DNA of 64,000 nt from Verrucomicrobiota bacterium (GCA_016931415.1 JAFGEW010000112.1:32159-96158), one strand, 5' to 3'; shown: positions 55,108 to 63,612, numbered from the stretch's first letter. The notes: generated by a model not told the origin, from the letters alone. A program made the numbers and translations.

Positions 55108-55136
55108 TTGACATCGCTGCAAGGTTTCCCTATACT
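55108..55136 (+). promoter_or_regulatory. Promoter of PEP-CTERM gene 1
   Basis: TTGACA (55108-55113), 17-base spacer, TATACT (55131-55136). Same hexamers and spacing as the promoter of the second PEP-CTERM gene. About 130 bases of leader follow. Confidence 0.82.
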
Positions 55137-55270
55137 CACTGGGTGGAGATAAGGGAGGTCTTTCTCTCCCACAGGAACAACTCACACATCGGCCGGCCTC
55201 TACCCCACACCTGATCGCCGGCGTTGGGGTGCCGGCGACAGAGTCTGGCCGAGAAGCAAGGGGGATCTGT

Positions 55271-55969
55271 ATGCGTTACACTCTCAGGGCTCTTCAACTG
55301 GCATGTGTCCTTGTCGTCTGCCTCTTTGCCGTCTCGGCATTCGCAGACGATCTCATCCCGCCACCGTGGCGCGGTGAGCTGGGAAGCACCGTCCAGGAGT
55401 GGGACTTCTTCGGGCCGGGTGTCTACAACCCGACCAAAGCCTCCTACGACTATTCCCCGGACGGGAACAACGTGCCGTTCTTCAACCCGTACGGGGACCC
55501 GATCGCGCATGTCTGGCCAGGCGTCGACCAGGTCTACCAGCCGGAGTGGGGCGATCGCATCGGTGTCTGGCCGCTCTCGGGCGTGATCGACATCGAGGTG
55601 CCGAACAACCCCGTGCCGAATCCGGTCAAGGAGATCTGGATTCAGCTCACGTGGGCGCAGCAGACGCCGCAGTCCGCCGTTAACCCGATCGTTACCGTGG
55701 ATCCGACGTATCTCGTCACCGGGCCGCAAGTGATGGATGACATCATCCTCGGGCCGACGAACGAGGGCACGGGCGACGGGCTGTGGCATCATACGACGTG
55801 GCTCTTCCTGGTCGAGCCGAACCCGGACTTCGAGGTCATCCGGATCAGCGGCACGGTGATGGTGGACCAGATCGTGGTCGACACGATCTGCAGGCCCATC
55901 CCGGAGCCGGCGACTCTGGCGATCCTTGGTCTCGGTGGGCTCGCGGTGCTGCTCCGCAAGCGTCGGTAG
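55271..55969 (+). CDS. PEP-CTERM sorting-domain protein, paralogue 1
   Basis: The 232-residue secreted protein has a signal peptide (about 1-25, ending VSAFADDL), a Trp/Pro-rich mature part (IPPPWRGELGSTVQEWDFFG), and a C-terminal PEP-CTERM signal: PEPATLAILGLGGLAVLLRKRR. The tail directs exosortase-type processing and is found in bacteria with exopolysaccharide-associated export. ATG 55271 follows GGGGGATC. It is homologous along its length to the next gene; no exosortase is in the window. Confidence 0.9.
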   Translation: MRYTLRALQLACVLVVCLFAVSAFADDLIPPPWRGELGSTVQEWDFFGPGVYNPTKASYDYSPDGNNVPFFNPYGDPIAHVWPGVDQVYQPEWGDRIGVWPLSGVIDIEVPNNPVPNPVKEIWIQLTWAQQTPQSAVNPIVTVDPTYLVTGPQVMDDIILGPTNEGTGDGLWHHTTWLFLVEPNPDFEVIRISGTVMVDQIVVDTICRPIPEPATLAILGLGGLAVLLRKRR

Positions 55970-56133
55970 TCGCTCAGCACAGCGGAACGCGCTCCACCGC
56001 TCCTTTCCACAGGTTATGTGCTTCACAAGGCACATGGGAGGCTGGGTCTGCTTTGGTTATATGCTCTGTGTGCACGTAGATGACTACCACTGCTCGGATG
56101 GTGCTTTCTCCAACGCTTCTGAGTTGATTCCTG

Positions 56134-56162
56134 TTGACAAGGACAGGGTCTTCTCTTATACT
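56134..56162 (+). promoter_or_regulatory. Promoter of PEP-CTERM gene 2
   Basis: TTGACA (56134-56139), 17-base spacer, TATACT (56157-56162). It lies in the 358-base gap 55970-56327, which otherwise holds the leader of the second gene and no other feature I can support. Confidence 0.82.
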
Positions 56163-56327
56163 TGCGCCCGATAGTTGCTCGACATGTGGGGTGAGCAACT
56201 TGTGGGAGATAAGGGCGGACCCCGTTCCAGTGCGTGCCTTCCTTTACCGGGATCGGTTTCCGCTCGCCGTTGAGTGCCAACTGACAAGCAACGGCCGGTG
56301 TTGCACCGGCGCAGGAGGGGCGGACCT

Positions 56328-57005
56328 ATGGCACGTCGTTTGATCCTCAGGTCTTTATTCATCGCTCTGTTCACTGTTCTGCTTCTCGGCGCAACGTCAG
56401 CGTTCGCCGATGATCTGTTCCCGCCGCCGTGGCGCGGACTGCCGGGCACGACATACGCCGAGTGGGGTTTTGGCCCGGGATCGGATCCGTTTAACCCAAT
56501 CATCCCCGATGACTACTACAATCCCAATGGCACACCCACGGCGACCTGGGCACCTGGAGAAGGCCAGGTGTACAAGGAGTTCTGGGGTGGCCGGGAAGGT
56601 GTGTTGCCGCTCTCGGGCGAGATCGTCATCGATATGCCCAACTACCCGACGCCGAATCCGCTGAAGGAGATCTGGATCCAGGTCACCTGGGCGGCCCAGG
56701 TGCCGGGCGAGGCACCGTACGTCTGGGCCGATGCGCCCGGCTACATCGTTCAGCCCGCGGAGATCATCAATGTGCTCCCCCTCGGGCCGACGCTTGAGCC
56801 GCCGCCAGCCGACGGGATGTGGCTCCACACGACGTACCGGATCGTCATCGAGCCGAACCCGCAATTCGAGCAGATCGTCATCATCGGCGCCATCATGGTC
56901 GATCAGGTCGTCGTGGACACGTACTGCGTGCCCGAGCCGGCGACGATGTCGCTGCTCGGCCTGGGCGGCGTGGCGATCCTGCTGCGGTTCCGCCGCAAGA
57001 AGTAG
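56328..57005 (+). CDS. PEP-CTERM sorting-domain protein, paralogue 2
   Basis: The 225-residue protein is a tandem paralogue of the previous gene: signal peptide ending TSAFADDL, FPPPWRGLPGTTYAEWGFGP, the shared LPLSGEIVIDMPNYPTPNPL (LSGVIDIEVPNNPVPNPV in paralogue 1), KEIWIQVTWAAQ, IVIEPNPQFEQI, and the tail VPEPATMSLLGLGGVAILLR followed by FRRKK. ATG 56328 is preceded by GGAGGGG. It is probably an extracellular or surface protein exported by the exosortase system. Confidence 0.9.
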   Translation: MARRLILRSLFIALFTVLLLGATSAFADDLFPPPWRGLPGTTYAEWGFGPGSDPFNPIIPDDYYNPNGTPTATWAPGEGQVYKEFWGGREGVLPLSGEIVIDMPNYPTPNPLKEIWIQVTWAAQVPGEAPYVWADAPGYIVQPAEIINVLPLGPTLEPPPADGMWLHTTYRIVIEPNPQFEQIVIIGAIMVDQVVVDTYCVPEPATMSLLGLGGVAILLRFRRKK

Positions 57006-57148
57006 AACCGTTCGAGCACAACTGATACGTACTGCTCTTCCGCGGGGCAGCCATGCGTTTCGCGTGGGTGCCCCGTTCTGTGTCCGGCGTTGACCATTCC
57101 GCGCGTGCCGCTGAATTCCATCTGGCGAACTAAAAGCGAATATTTCCC

Positions 57149-57177
57149 TTGACACTCCTTGCCGCCCGCTGTAGTCT
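57149..57177 (+). promoter_or_regulatory. Promoter upstream of the small-gene cluster
   Basis: TTGACA (57149-57154), 17-base spacer, TAGTCT (57172-57177), 24 bases before the ATG at 57201 and 7-8 bases before its GGGAGGG Shine-Dalgarno at 57189. Confidence 0.65.
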
Positions 57178-57200
57178 TCTCCTTGCACGGGAGGGTCGTG

Positions 57201-57416
57201 ATGAACCACACGATCGTCGTCGACGGGCGGGAAGGGGATATCGAGATCCGGGCCATGAACGAGGGCCTCATCGCCTGTCGCAAGATGCACGCCTCGCTGC
57301 TTCGCCCTTCCGGCCGAGGCGCATACTGTCTGACCACGGTGCAGCGATGGGAGGCGCCAGGACGGACAAACAGCGATTCCTCGGCCGCATGGCCTGTCCT
57401 GCTGCCCGGGGCTTGA
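57201..57416 (+). CDS. Short ORF, possible truncated GNAT acetyltransferase start
   Basis: The 71-residue frame has its own promoter and a strong GGGAGGG Shine-Dalgarno. Its first 30 residues (DIEIRAMNEGLIACRKMH) resemble the N-terminus of a GNAT subfamily that begins IRxMNExLIxxRCLH; after about residue 35 the resemblance is lost. It may be a decayed acetyltransferase whose body was deleted, leaving promoter and start in front of the DUF3795 gene, or a real small protein. Confidence 0.5.
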   Translation: MNHTIVVDGREGDIEIRAMNEGLIACRKMHASLLRPSGRGAYCLTTVQRWEAPGRTNSDSSAAWPVLLPGA

Positions 57417-57460
57417 TCGGCTGCGCCCCGGGTCTTCTGGGCAAACGCAAAAGAGATGGG

Positions 57461-57853
57461 ATGTCAGCGGAGTGCTCGAGCGTGGATCCGGAACAGCTCT
57501 CGTACTGCGGCGTTGACTGCGAAGCGTGTGGTGTCTTCAAGGTCACAGTCCACGGCGATGAAGAAGCTCTACAGGGGGTGCTCAAGCTCTGGGAGAGAAC
57601 CGCGCAGACGCACTGGGGAATGGAGAAGCTGGACCCGGCCATCCTTCGCTGTACGGGGTGCCGAGTTGAAGGGGGCGACATATTCCGGGGTTGCAGGGAC
57701 TGCCCGATCCGACGCTGCTCTCGCGACAAAGGCCTGACCAGTTGCGGCTTCTGTCCCGACTGGCGAGAATGCACGTTCCTGGCCGAGCTCTTCCGCGACG
57801 AGCCGCAGGCAAGGGGCAACCTTGACACCATAGCCCATCGCCCCGACAGATGA
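57461..57853 (+). CDS. DUF3795 Cys-rich protein 1
   Basis: The 130-residue protein has the DUF3795 pattern: LSYCGVDCEACGVF, then LRCTGCRVEGGDIFRGCRDCPIRRCS and SCGFCPDWRECTF. Twelve or more cysteines suggest metal or Fe-S binding. ATG 57461 lies after AGAGATGGG. A second DUF3795 gene is at 58477. The family is uncharacterised. Confidence 0.85.
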   Translation: MSAECSSVDPEQLSYCGVDCEACGVFKVTVHGDEEALQGVLKLWERTAQTHWGMEKLDPAILRCTGCRVEGGDIFRGCRDCPIRRCSRDKGLTSCGFCPDWRECTFLAELFRDEPQARGNLDTIAHRPDR

Positions 57854-57918
57854 AGCTGCACGTTCTCTCTCTGTCCGGAGCGAGGGAGATCTGAGACGAG
57901 AGCCAACGGTGACAGAAC

Positions 57919-58452
57919 ATGCCTGAGAGAACGATTGCCATCAACCGGGCACCCGTGCTGACGCTGTGGGCGGCGACCGTGGCCGAGGAACTCGGGTACG
58001 ATCGCGACGCGGCGCTCACGCTCGGCAAGGCGCTGGCGGGGCTGACGGCGCAGACGAAAGGCCGCTCCCTCGGCATCTTCAAGGCGCCCAAGACGAGGGA
58101 CGGCCGCCCGCCGAAGAAGGTGGGCTTGGGTGAGGAGTTCTGGGTCGAGATCTGCGGCCGGCCTGTGCCCGCGAAGAACACGGAGGACGGCGTGCGCGCC
58201 GTGGTGAAAGACAAGGCCATCGACCCGGGGGGCGTCGAGAAGTACCTGGCGGGCAAGTTCGGCGACGACCTCGACGACGTGCGCGCGGCGATGCAGCACC
58301 TCGCGAAGGCTTTCGCGCCCCACGAGCTTGCTGACGCCGCCTACTCGCTCTACGAGCGCTTCCGGCCCAGCATCCCGCCCGGCAAGCGCGGCTGGGGCGC
58401 GACGGGCAAGCTCGACCTCGGGTTGATCCGCTCGCTGGCGTCGGTGCAGTGA
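57919..58452 (+). CDS. Hypothetical protein, conserved type
   Basis: The 177-residue soluble protein opens MPERTIAINRAPVLTLWAATVAEELGYDRDAALTLGKALAGLTAQT, a helical region I have seen in uncharacterised proteins of soil bacteria. It continues with LGIFKAPKT, GEEFWVEICGRPVPAKN and a C-terminal helical part (MQHLAKAFAPHELADAAYSL). There is no metal site or membrane segment. It lies 66 bases after DUF3795-1 and 25 bases before DUF3795-2. Confidence 0.75.
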   Translation: MPERTIAINRAPVLTLWAATVAEELGYDRDAALTLGKALAGLTAQTKGRSLGIFKAPKTRDGRPPKKVGLGEEFWVEICGRPVPAKNTEDGVRAVVKDKAIDPGGVEKYLAGKFGDDLDDVRAAMQHLAKAFAPHELADAAYSLYERFRPSIPPGKRGWGATGKLDLGLIRSLASVQ

Positions 58453-58476
58453 CACTGAGCAGAGGAGGCCCCAACG

Positions 58477-58926
58477 ATGGCGGACATGATCGGCTACTGC
58501 GGCTACAGTTGCCACCTGTGTGCGGCGCGGTCGGACGATCCGGCTGTGCGGCAGAGGCTCGTTGACGGGTGGCGCAAGATCTTCGGTCACGAGCAGTACA
58601 CGGCCGAGAACGTCAAGTGCGACGGGTGCCGGAGCGACGGGCGCGTCGCCGACGTCAACTGCCAAGCGCGTCCGTGCGCCATCGAGCGCGGCCTCGAGAG
58701 CTGCGCAGCGTGCGACGACTTCATGTGCGACAAGATGCGGCACCTGATGGGCAGTCGCGAGGGTCTGCTCGTTTTCATGCGCCCGCGGTTCGCCGGCGTC
58801 AGCGAGGAGGAGTACACCCTCTGCGCGCGCCAATTCGAGAGCATGCCGAACCTGATCAAGGCGTTGGTCAAGGCGGGTAAGCTCCCCGGATGGGCGGCCG
58901 ATCGGCTGTCGACAGCGCAGGACTGA
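58477..58926 (+). CDS. DUF3795 Cys-rich protein 2
   Basis: The 149-residue protein has IGYCGYSCHLCAARS, VKCDGCRSDGRVADVNCQARPCAIERG, and ESCAACDDFMCDKM, the DUF3795 cysteine layout, followed by a helical tail (MPNLIKALVKAGKLPGW). It is only loosely related to the first copy. Ribosome-binding site AGAGGAGG lies upstream of ATG 58477. Metal binding is likely; function unknown. Confidence 0.87.
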   Translation: MADMIGYCGYSCHLCAARSDDPAVRQRLVDGWRKIFGHEQYTAENVKCDGCRSDGRVADVNCQARPCAIERGLESCAACDDFMCDKMRHLMGSREGLLVFMRPRFAGVSEEEYTLCARQFESMPNLIKALVKAGKLPGWAADRLSTAQD

Positions 58927-58989
58927 TCCGGCGATCAGGGTGGACCGGCAGATCGGCTTGAGGCCCATCCGCACGGAAGGAGAACGGCA

Positions 58990-59781
58990 ATGAACATCGT
59001 TGATCTGACCGAGGAGCACCTGCCGACGTTCCTGGCCTGTCTGAAGGACTGGTGCGACGAGCAGAAGTCGGGCGGTGAGCACAAGGAAGCGTGGTGGCGC
59101 CGGATGCGCGACAAGGGCCTGCGCGTCAAGCTGGCGCAGGACAACGACGGCGCCATCGTGGGCATGATCCAGTACCTGCCGATCGAGTACTCGTGCGCCG
59201 AGGGCCACGTCCTCTACTACATCCAGTGCATCTGGGTCCACGGCTACGCCGAGGGCATCGGCAACCGGCAAGGCCGCGGCGCCGGCACGCTCCTGCTTGG
59301 CGCGGCCGAGCAAGACGCCCACGCCCTAGGCGCCAAGGGCATGGCGGCGTGGGGCATGGACTTCCCGTACTGGTTCCCCGTGACGTGGTACCTGGCCAAC
59401 GGCTATGAGGAGGCCGACAAGAACGGCCAGGCCGTGCTCGCGTGGAAGGCGTTCGCCGACGACGCCGCGCCACCGAAGTGGATCACGCCGACGGGCAAGG
59501 CGCCCACGCTCACGCCCGGCAAGCTGACCGTCACCGCGCTGTTCTCGCCGTGGTGTCAGGACGCCTGCGTCCGCTTCGAGCAGGGCCGCCGCGCGGCGGC
59601 CGGGTCGTTCGGCGACCGCGTCGTTGTCGACATGGTGGACACGACCGATCCGACGACGCTGCGCGAGTGGGGCGAAGACAACGCGATCCTCATCGACGGC
59701 GAGCCACTGGCCTGGGCGCCCGACCTCGACGAGGAGAAGATCAAACAGACAATCGGCACGAAGCTGGAGGAGAAGCTATGA
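58990..59781 (+). CDS. GNAT acetyltransferase fused to thioredoxin-like YoaP domain
   Basis: The 263-residue protein has a GNAT N-terminal half (LRVKLAQDNDGAIVGMIQYL, IQCIWVHGYAEGIGNRQGRG with acetyl-CoA loop NRQGRGAGTLLL, MDFPYWFPVTWYLANGYEE) and a C-terminal thioredoxin-fold half with LFSPWCQDACVRF (CxxxC) and DNAILIDGEPLAW. The same fusion is known as YoaP. ATG 58990 has GGAAGGAG upstream. The stop overlaps the DinB gene start (ATGA at 59778-59781). Confidence 0.87.
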   Translation: MNIVDLTEEHLPTFLACLKDWCDEQKSGGEHKEAWWRRMRDKGLRVKLAQDNDGAIVGMIQYLPIEYSCAEGHVLYYIQCIWVHGYAEGIGNRQGRGAGTLLLGAAEQDAHALGAKGMAAWGMDFPYWFPVTWYLANGYEEADKNGQAVLAWKAFADDAAPPKWITPTGKAPTLTPGKLTVTALFSPWCQDACVRFEQGRRAAAGSFGDRVVVDMVDTTDPTTLREWGEDNAILIDGEPLAWAPDLDEEKIKQTIGTKLEEKL

Positions 59782-60266
59782 GCGCAAACGGCATCGTGGC
59801 GTCTCTCATCGACCACTTCACGCGCACGTTCGACATGCTGCGCGGCGCGATCGAGGCGTTCCCCGAGGACCAATGGCGCGCGGGCGACGTCGAGCATTTC
59901 GTTCCGGCGCGCCAGGCGCTGCACATCGTCGGGACGGCCGATTTCTACTCGGGCCAGTGGGAAGGCGCCGAGTTCCCGTGGGACGAGCGAACCGGCTGCG
60001 ACTGGGAGGACGCGCCCCGTGAGGCGCTGCCGAGCCAGCAGCAGCTGCTCGCGTATCTCGACGATGTGAAGGCCCGAATCAGCGCGTGGCTCACGAAGCG
60101 CGGCGACGACGGCCTGATCGGCGAGCCGCAAGACAAGCGCTTCCCGTGGACGGGCACGTGCGAGCTCGGCCGCGCCCTTCACCTTGTCCGCCACACACAC
60201 CATCACCTCGGCAAGATGCACGCCGAGCTGCGGCGTCGCGGCATCGCGCGGCCGGGGTGGCGGTAG
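59778..60266 (+). CDS. DinB-family four-helix protein
   Basis: The 162-residue protein has the DinB/YfiT helical-bundle pattern: LIDHFTRTFDMLRGAIEAFPEDQW at the start, then VPARQALHIVGTADFYSGQW, LDDVKARISAWL, and the metal-binding region ALHLVRHTHHHLGKMHAELR. The three expected His ligands are consistent with HIV, RHT and HHH, though their exact assignment is uncertain. DinB proteins often act as thiol-dependent transferases. It is coupled to the GNAT-thioredoxin gene. Confidence 0.85.
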   Translation: MSANGIVASLIDHFTRTFDMLRGAIEAFPEDQWRAGDVEHFVPARQALHIVGTADFYSGQWEGAEFPWDERTGCDWEDAPREALPSQQQLLAYLDDVKARISAWLTKRGDDGLIGEPQDKRFPWTGTCELGRALHLVRHTHHHLGKMHAELRRRGIARPGWR

Positions 60267-60298
60267 GCGAGACGCTGGGCGTGGGGAAGGAGGCGACG

Positions 60299-61240
60299 AT
60301 GGTCAGGGGACGGCGAGGCTGGTGGGACAACTGCCTCGTGCCGGATGGCGATGCCGAAGTCGCCGCCATTGATGCGCTCGAGGATTCGATCGCGCCGCTC
60401 GACGAGCAGGCGAAGCGGATCCGGCGGCTGATCACGTGCCTGGAGTTGTGCCACCACAAGGCTGCTCGGCGGGTCGAGCTGATCATCGAGGCCATCGGCT
60501 CGGGCAGCACCACGAAAGGCCCAGGCACCCGGCCGCCCGGTACGCGGGATCCCGCCGAGCAGGTCTGGCAGAACTCCGTCGCGGCGCTGTCGACGTGGTG
60601 CGCGGGCTGTCCCGCCGACAAGATCGGGCTCGACGTGGGGGGCGTCCCGGCCTCGGAGCTCGTCCGCGGCATCGGGGAGCGGACGCCGCTCAAGGAATGG
60701 CAGGTCCAGCGCGTCGTGGACAAGGTCCGCGAGTACGTCTTCTGGCCCCGCTCCTACAGTGACGCGAGCTTCCGCTACGTCGGGATGCAAGAATGCGGTG
60801 CGGACTACGAATCGATCCAGGTCGAGGAATGCCCCGAGCGCTACCGGGAGCACGCGGGTTTCTGGGACGCCACGATGCAGACCGTCATCCACGACACTGT
60901 GGACGGCCAGCCCGCCGAGATCACGCTGGCCGTTGCCGTAGACCACCTCCAGCCGTGCAACTGGAACTTCGTGCGGAACCTGGCGACCGTCCTGAGGGCC
61001 ATCGGCGGCGACCTCTTCCCGCGAGAGCCTCTCGCCCTTCACGCCCGCAACATCAAGCGCGCGCCGATCCGCGAGCCGATGAAGGTCGTCTCCAACACTC
61101 TCAGAGCCTTCTGCGGCGATGCAAAGGCGGGCGAGGACATGGACGGCCGCATCCTGGCCGTGCTCCGCGAGAGAACGCCCGTGAAGCACTGGCTTGCCGC
61201 GTCGCTGGACAAGACGATCCGGCTGCACCTCGAACTGTAG
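60299..61240 (+). CDS. Hypothetical soluble protein
   Basis: The 313-residue protein starts MVRGRRGWWDNCLVPDGDAEVAAID with an AAGGAGG ribosome-binding site. It has a helical first part (DEQAKRIRRLITCLELCHHKAARRVE), then a mixed region with WCAGCPADKIGLDVGGVPAS and a C-terminal part (ITLAVAVDHLQPCNWNFVRN, ASLDKTIRLHLEL). Cysteines occur singly. I do not recognise it. Confidence 0.7.
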   Translation: MVRGRRGWWDNCLVPDGDAEVAAIDALEDSIAPLDEQAKRIRRLITCLELCHHKAARRVELIIEAIGSGSTTKGPGTRPPGTRDPAEQVWQNSVAALSTWCAGCPADKIGLDVGGVPASELVRGIGERTPLKEWQVQRVVDKVREYVFWPRSYSDASFRYVGMQECGADYESIQVEECPERYREHAGFWDATMQTVIHDTVDGQPAEITLAVAVDHLQPCNWNFVRNLATVLRAIGGDLFPREPLALHARNIKRAPIREPMKVVSNTLRAFCGDAKAGEDMDGRILAVLRERTPVKHWLAASLDKTIRLHLEL

Positions 61241-61260
61241 GGGAGGAGATCACGGGACTG

Positions 61261-61932
61261 GTGGACACGCAGAGCCTGAACGCGACACTGGACGCCGTGA
61301 ACGACGCGCGCTTCCACGGTCTGCGACTGAGCAAGGCCGAGCGCGTCGAGGCGGCGCGCTGGATCACCGGTCGGCAGGACCTGGCGGGGTCGTACCACGG
61401 CATGTTCGCGCCGACCGACCGCGACTTCGAACGCGGCCTGCGCTTGTTCACGGGCGAGGTAATGAGAACGCGGGCGGGAACGGCCCACGTGCTCAGCGAG
61501 GAGGCCTGCCACGCGCTCATCGTGCTCGACGTTGAGGAGACCGGCGTGCGCGAGGCGCTTCGCCTCGCGACCGAGAGCATCACGCCGTACCTCGAATCGC
61601 TCGACGGGCCGCGTGCAGGCTTCTACTGCTGCGGCAAGTGCACGGTTGCCTACTGGCGCCACCTTGCCGTCGGCGGGCTCGACCATGCCGAGCACCGTCT
61701 CTCGACGGGCATGAAGCATCTCAAGGCGCGGCGCCAGGACGACGGCCGGTGGGGCCTCTACCCGTTCTGGTACACGCTGCTTGCGCTGACCGAGATCGAG
61801 CTGCCGGCGGCCCGCCGCGAGCTCAAGCACGCTGCCCCGGTGTGCGAGCACGTTCTCAGACGCAGACCGGCAGATCAGCCGTTTGCCGCCCGCCGGCGCC
61901 AACTCGCCGAACGCGTGCTGAGCGTGCGCTGA
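61261..61932 (+). CDS. Hypothetical protein, helical repeat type
   Basis: The 223-residue protein begins with GTG 61261 (GGAGGAG lies 12 bases upstream, slightly far). Segments such as RVEAARWITGRQDLAGSYHGMFAP, GFYCCGKCTVAYWRHLAVGG and QDDGRWGLYPFWYTLLALTE resemble alpha/alpha-toroid prenyltransferase- or squalene-cyclase-like helical repeats with paired helices. It is the last forward gene before the MPPE gene converges on it. Function unknown. Confidence 0.68.
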   Translation: MDTQSLNATLDAVNDARFHGLRLSKAERVEAARWITGRQDLAGSYHGMFAPTDRDFERGLRLFTGEVMRTRAGTAHVLSEEACHALIVLDVEETGVREALRLATESITPYLESLDGPRAGFYCCGKCTVAYWRHLAVGGLDHAEHRLSTGMKHLKARRQDDGRWGLYPFWYTLLALTEIELPAARRELKHAAPVCEHVLRRRPADQPFAARRRQLAERVLSVR

Positions 61933-61944
61933 TAAGAGCCGTGC

Positions 61945-62868
61945 TCAGGCCCCGGCGGATTGCAGGACGATGATGGGTACCTCGGGTTGGGCGCGCCAGC
62001 GGAACCAGAGGCCGGCGGCGCCGATGCCGCGGGAGATGTAGATCTGGGTGCGCGGCGTGCGGTGGTAGCCGTGCAAGAGGCGGCGCGTGGTGTACTTCGG
62101 CAGGAAAAGCGGGCCGACGATGGGAAAGCTGACCTGACCGCCGTGCGAGTGGCCCGCCAGCACGAGATCGACGCGATCAGCAAGGAGGTGTTCGACGACG
62201 GCGGGCACGTGCGACAGCAGCACGACGGGCGTGTTGTCGGGGACACCGTCGAGGGTCTGCTCCATTCTCGGCTCTCCCGCGACAAGGTCGTCGATGCCGG
62301 CGACGACGAGCGCCGCGCCGTCGCGGCGGACGGTGTCCCATTCGTTGACGAGCAGCCGGACGCCGCATTCGGCGCAGGCACGCGCCGTCTCATTGGCGCC
62401 TTCCCAGTGGTCGTGGTTGCCGAGCACGGCGTACGTGCCGTGCGGCGCGCGCAGCCGGCCCAGCATGCGCACGATGGGCGCGATGAGATCGGCGTGGAAA
62501 CTCACGTTGTCGCCGGCGACCACGACGAGATCGGGGCACGCGGCGGCGACAAGCTCGATGAGCCGCTCGTAGTCCGACGCCTCGCACCAGACGCTGTAAT
62601 GCAGATCGCTCAGCAGCGCGATACGGAAGCTGTCGAACGCACACGGCAGACGGCGCATCGGCACCTCGACCTCGTGGATCTCGACGCGGCTGTGAGGCCG
62701 AAACAGGCGGTATCGCGAGCCGAGGCGCCTGAGCAACGGCGCAGCGTGTGCGATAAGCTCGTCGAGCACACCCTGCCATCTGCGTCGGCCGGCCCGTGGC
62801 GTCGATGTCGCCGCGCCTGGAGCCTTCCCTGCGGTCAGGGGGCCTGTGTCGTTGCTCGACTGGGTCAT
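61945..62868 (-). CDS. Calcineurin-like metallophosphoesterase
   Basis: The 307-residue phosphoesterase has all five metal motifs: LLSDLHYS (DxH), VVAGDNVS (GDxx), LGNHDHWEG (GNHD/E), LLSHVPAVV (xxHx) and LAGHSHGGQVS (GHxH). The arrangement and the basic N-terminal region match the YaeI/YkuE membrane-associated group. Substrates may include phospholipid or nucleotide phosphoesters. It is transcribed toward 61945, converging with the cluster upstream, and diverges from the rrn promoter. Confidence 0.93.
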   Translation of the reverse strand: MTQSSNDTGPLTAGKAPGAATSTPRAGRRRWQGVLDELIAHAAPLLRRLGSRYRLFRPHSRVEIHEVEVPMRRLPCAFDSFRIALLSDLHYSVWCEASDYERLIELVAAACPDLVVVAGDNVSFHADLIAPIVRMLGRLRAPHGTYAVLGNHDHWEGANETARACAECGVRLLVNEWDTVRRDGAALVVAGIDDLVAGEPRMEQTLDGVPDNTPVVLLSHVPAVVEHLLADRVDLVLAGHSHGGQVSFPIVGPLFLPKYTTRRLLHGYHRTPRTQIYISRGIGAAGLWFRWRAQPEVPIIVLQSAGA

Positions 62869-63069
62869 CGTGCTGTCAGACGTGGGGTCGACAACGCGGT
62901 TCCGCCTACCTGCGTGTCAGTTGCACCATTGGTGCCGCCGCGATGTGTCTCAAGGCTCTGCTGCTTCATAACAAGGTGCCGCGCAGAGGCTTGTGGTGCT
63001 GGCGCGGCTGTGCCGTCGCACGCGGCAAGCGGAAGCTCGGCCCCTGGGTGTGCCTGTGTATAAGCAAAA

Positions 63070-63090
63070 GGTCTTTTTTGCGAAAAAAGC
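63070..63090 (+). promoter_or_regulatory. AT-rich UP-element-like hairpin upstream of rrn promoter
   Basis: CTTTTTTGCGAAAAAAG (about 63072-63089) is a perfect 7-bp palindrome with A/T tracts just upstream of the -35, the place where UP elements bind RNA polymerase alpha. Confidence 0.55.
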
Positions 63091-63092
63091 TG

Positions 63093-63121
63093 TTGACAGT
63101 TCGGGGGGAACCGAGTAGAAA
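63093..63121 (+). promoter_or_regulatory. rRNA operon promoter
   Basis: TTGACA (63093-63098), 17-base spacer, TAGAAA (63116-63121). Transcription start near 63128 gives a leader of about 485 bases before 16S. Confidence 0.78.
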
Positions 63122-63127
63122 GGGGCA

Positions 63128-63612
63128 CACTTGTGGGGCGGTATGCGCCCCTTGATAGATCGCGTTCCCTGAGCGCGCAAGCCAAACTGACGACAACGAG
63201 TCGATCAAGTGGGTTGCGGTTTCCGGGCGGTTCAGGTCCGGAGCGAGCCAGTTGCTCGTGCGGTTCGTCAGGTTTTTTGTCGCCCGATGCGGTCGGGCAG
63301 CCTGACGAGCAAGACGGCTCGAGACGCGGCGCCGGTTCTTTGACAGGCCAGCAATGTAGTGTGACATGCTTAAGCTTGCGCGAAAGCGTAAGCGAGGACC
63401 TAACGTCAAGATGACGAGTCCGAACGTTGCTACAAGCAACGGCCTCGTGGTCCATCGGGCCACGAGACCAAAGCATGATACAGCGTTTGGCCAGGTGCGT
63501 CTGCCTGCGCGGGAGGCGGTGCCGCAAGGTGCCGGCTTCGGCGGGGGCAAGACGTACTCGGTGTGTTGACTATCTTCCACCCGGCCTTCGGGTCGAGTGG
63601 TTGGATAAGTTT
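63128..63612 (+). other. 16S rRNA leader (transcribed spacer) with hairpins
   Basis: The leader contains CGTCAGG (63266-63272)/CCTGACG (63301-63307) enclosing GCCCGA/TCGGGC, CGTTGC-TACAA-GCAACG (63425-63441), CTCGTGG-TCCATCGGG-CCACGAG (63444-63466), and boxA. Part of it will pair with the 16S 3' flank outside the window to form the processing stem. No protein gene is in this 744-base region upstream of 16S. Confidence 0.75.
63334..63346 (+). promoter_or_regulatory. boxA antitermination site
   Basis: GGTTCTTTGACAG matches the bacterial rrn boxA core (GTTCTTTGA) bound by NusB/S10. Confidence 0.7.
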
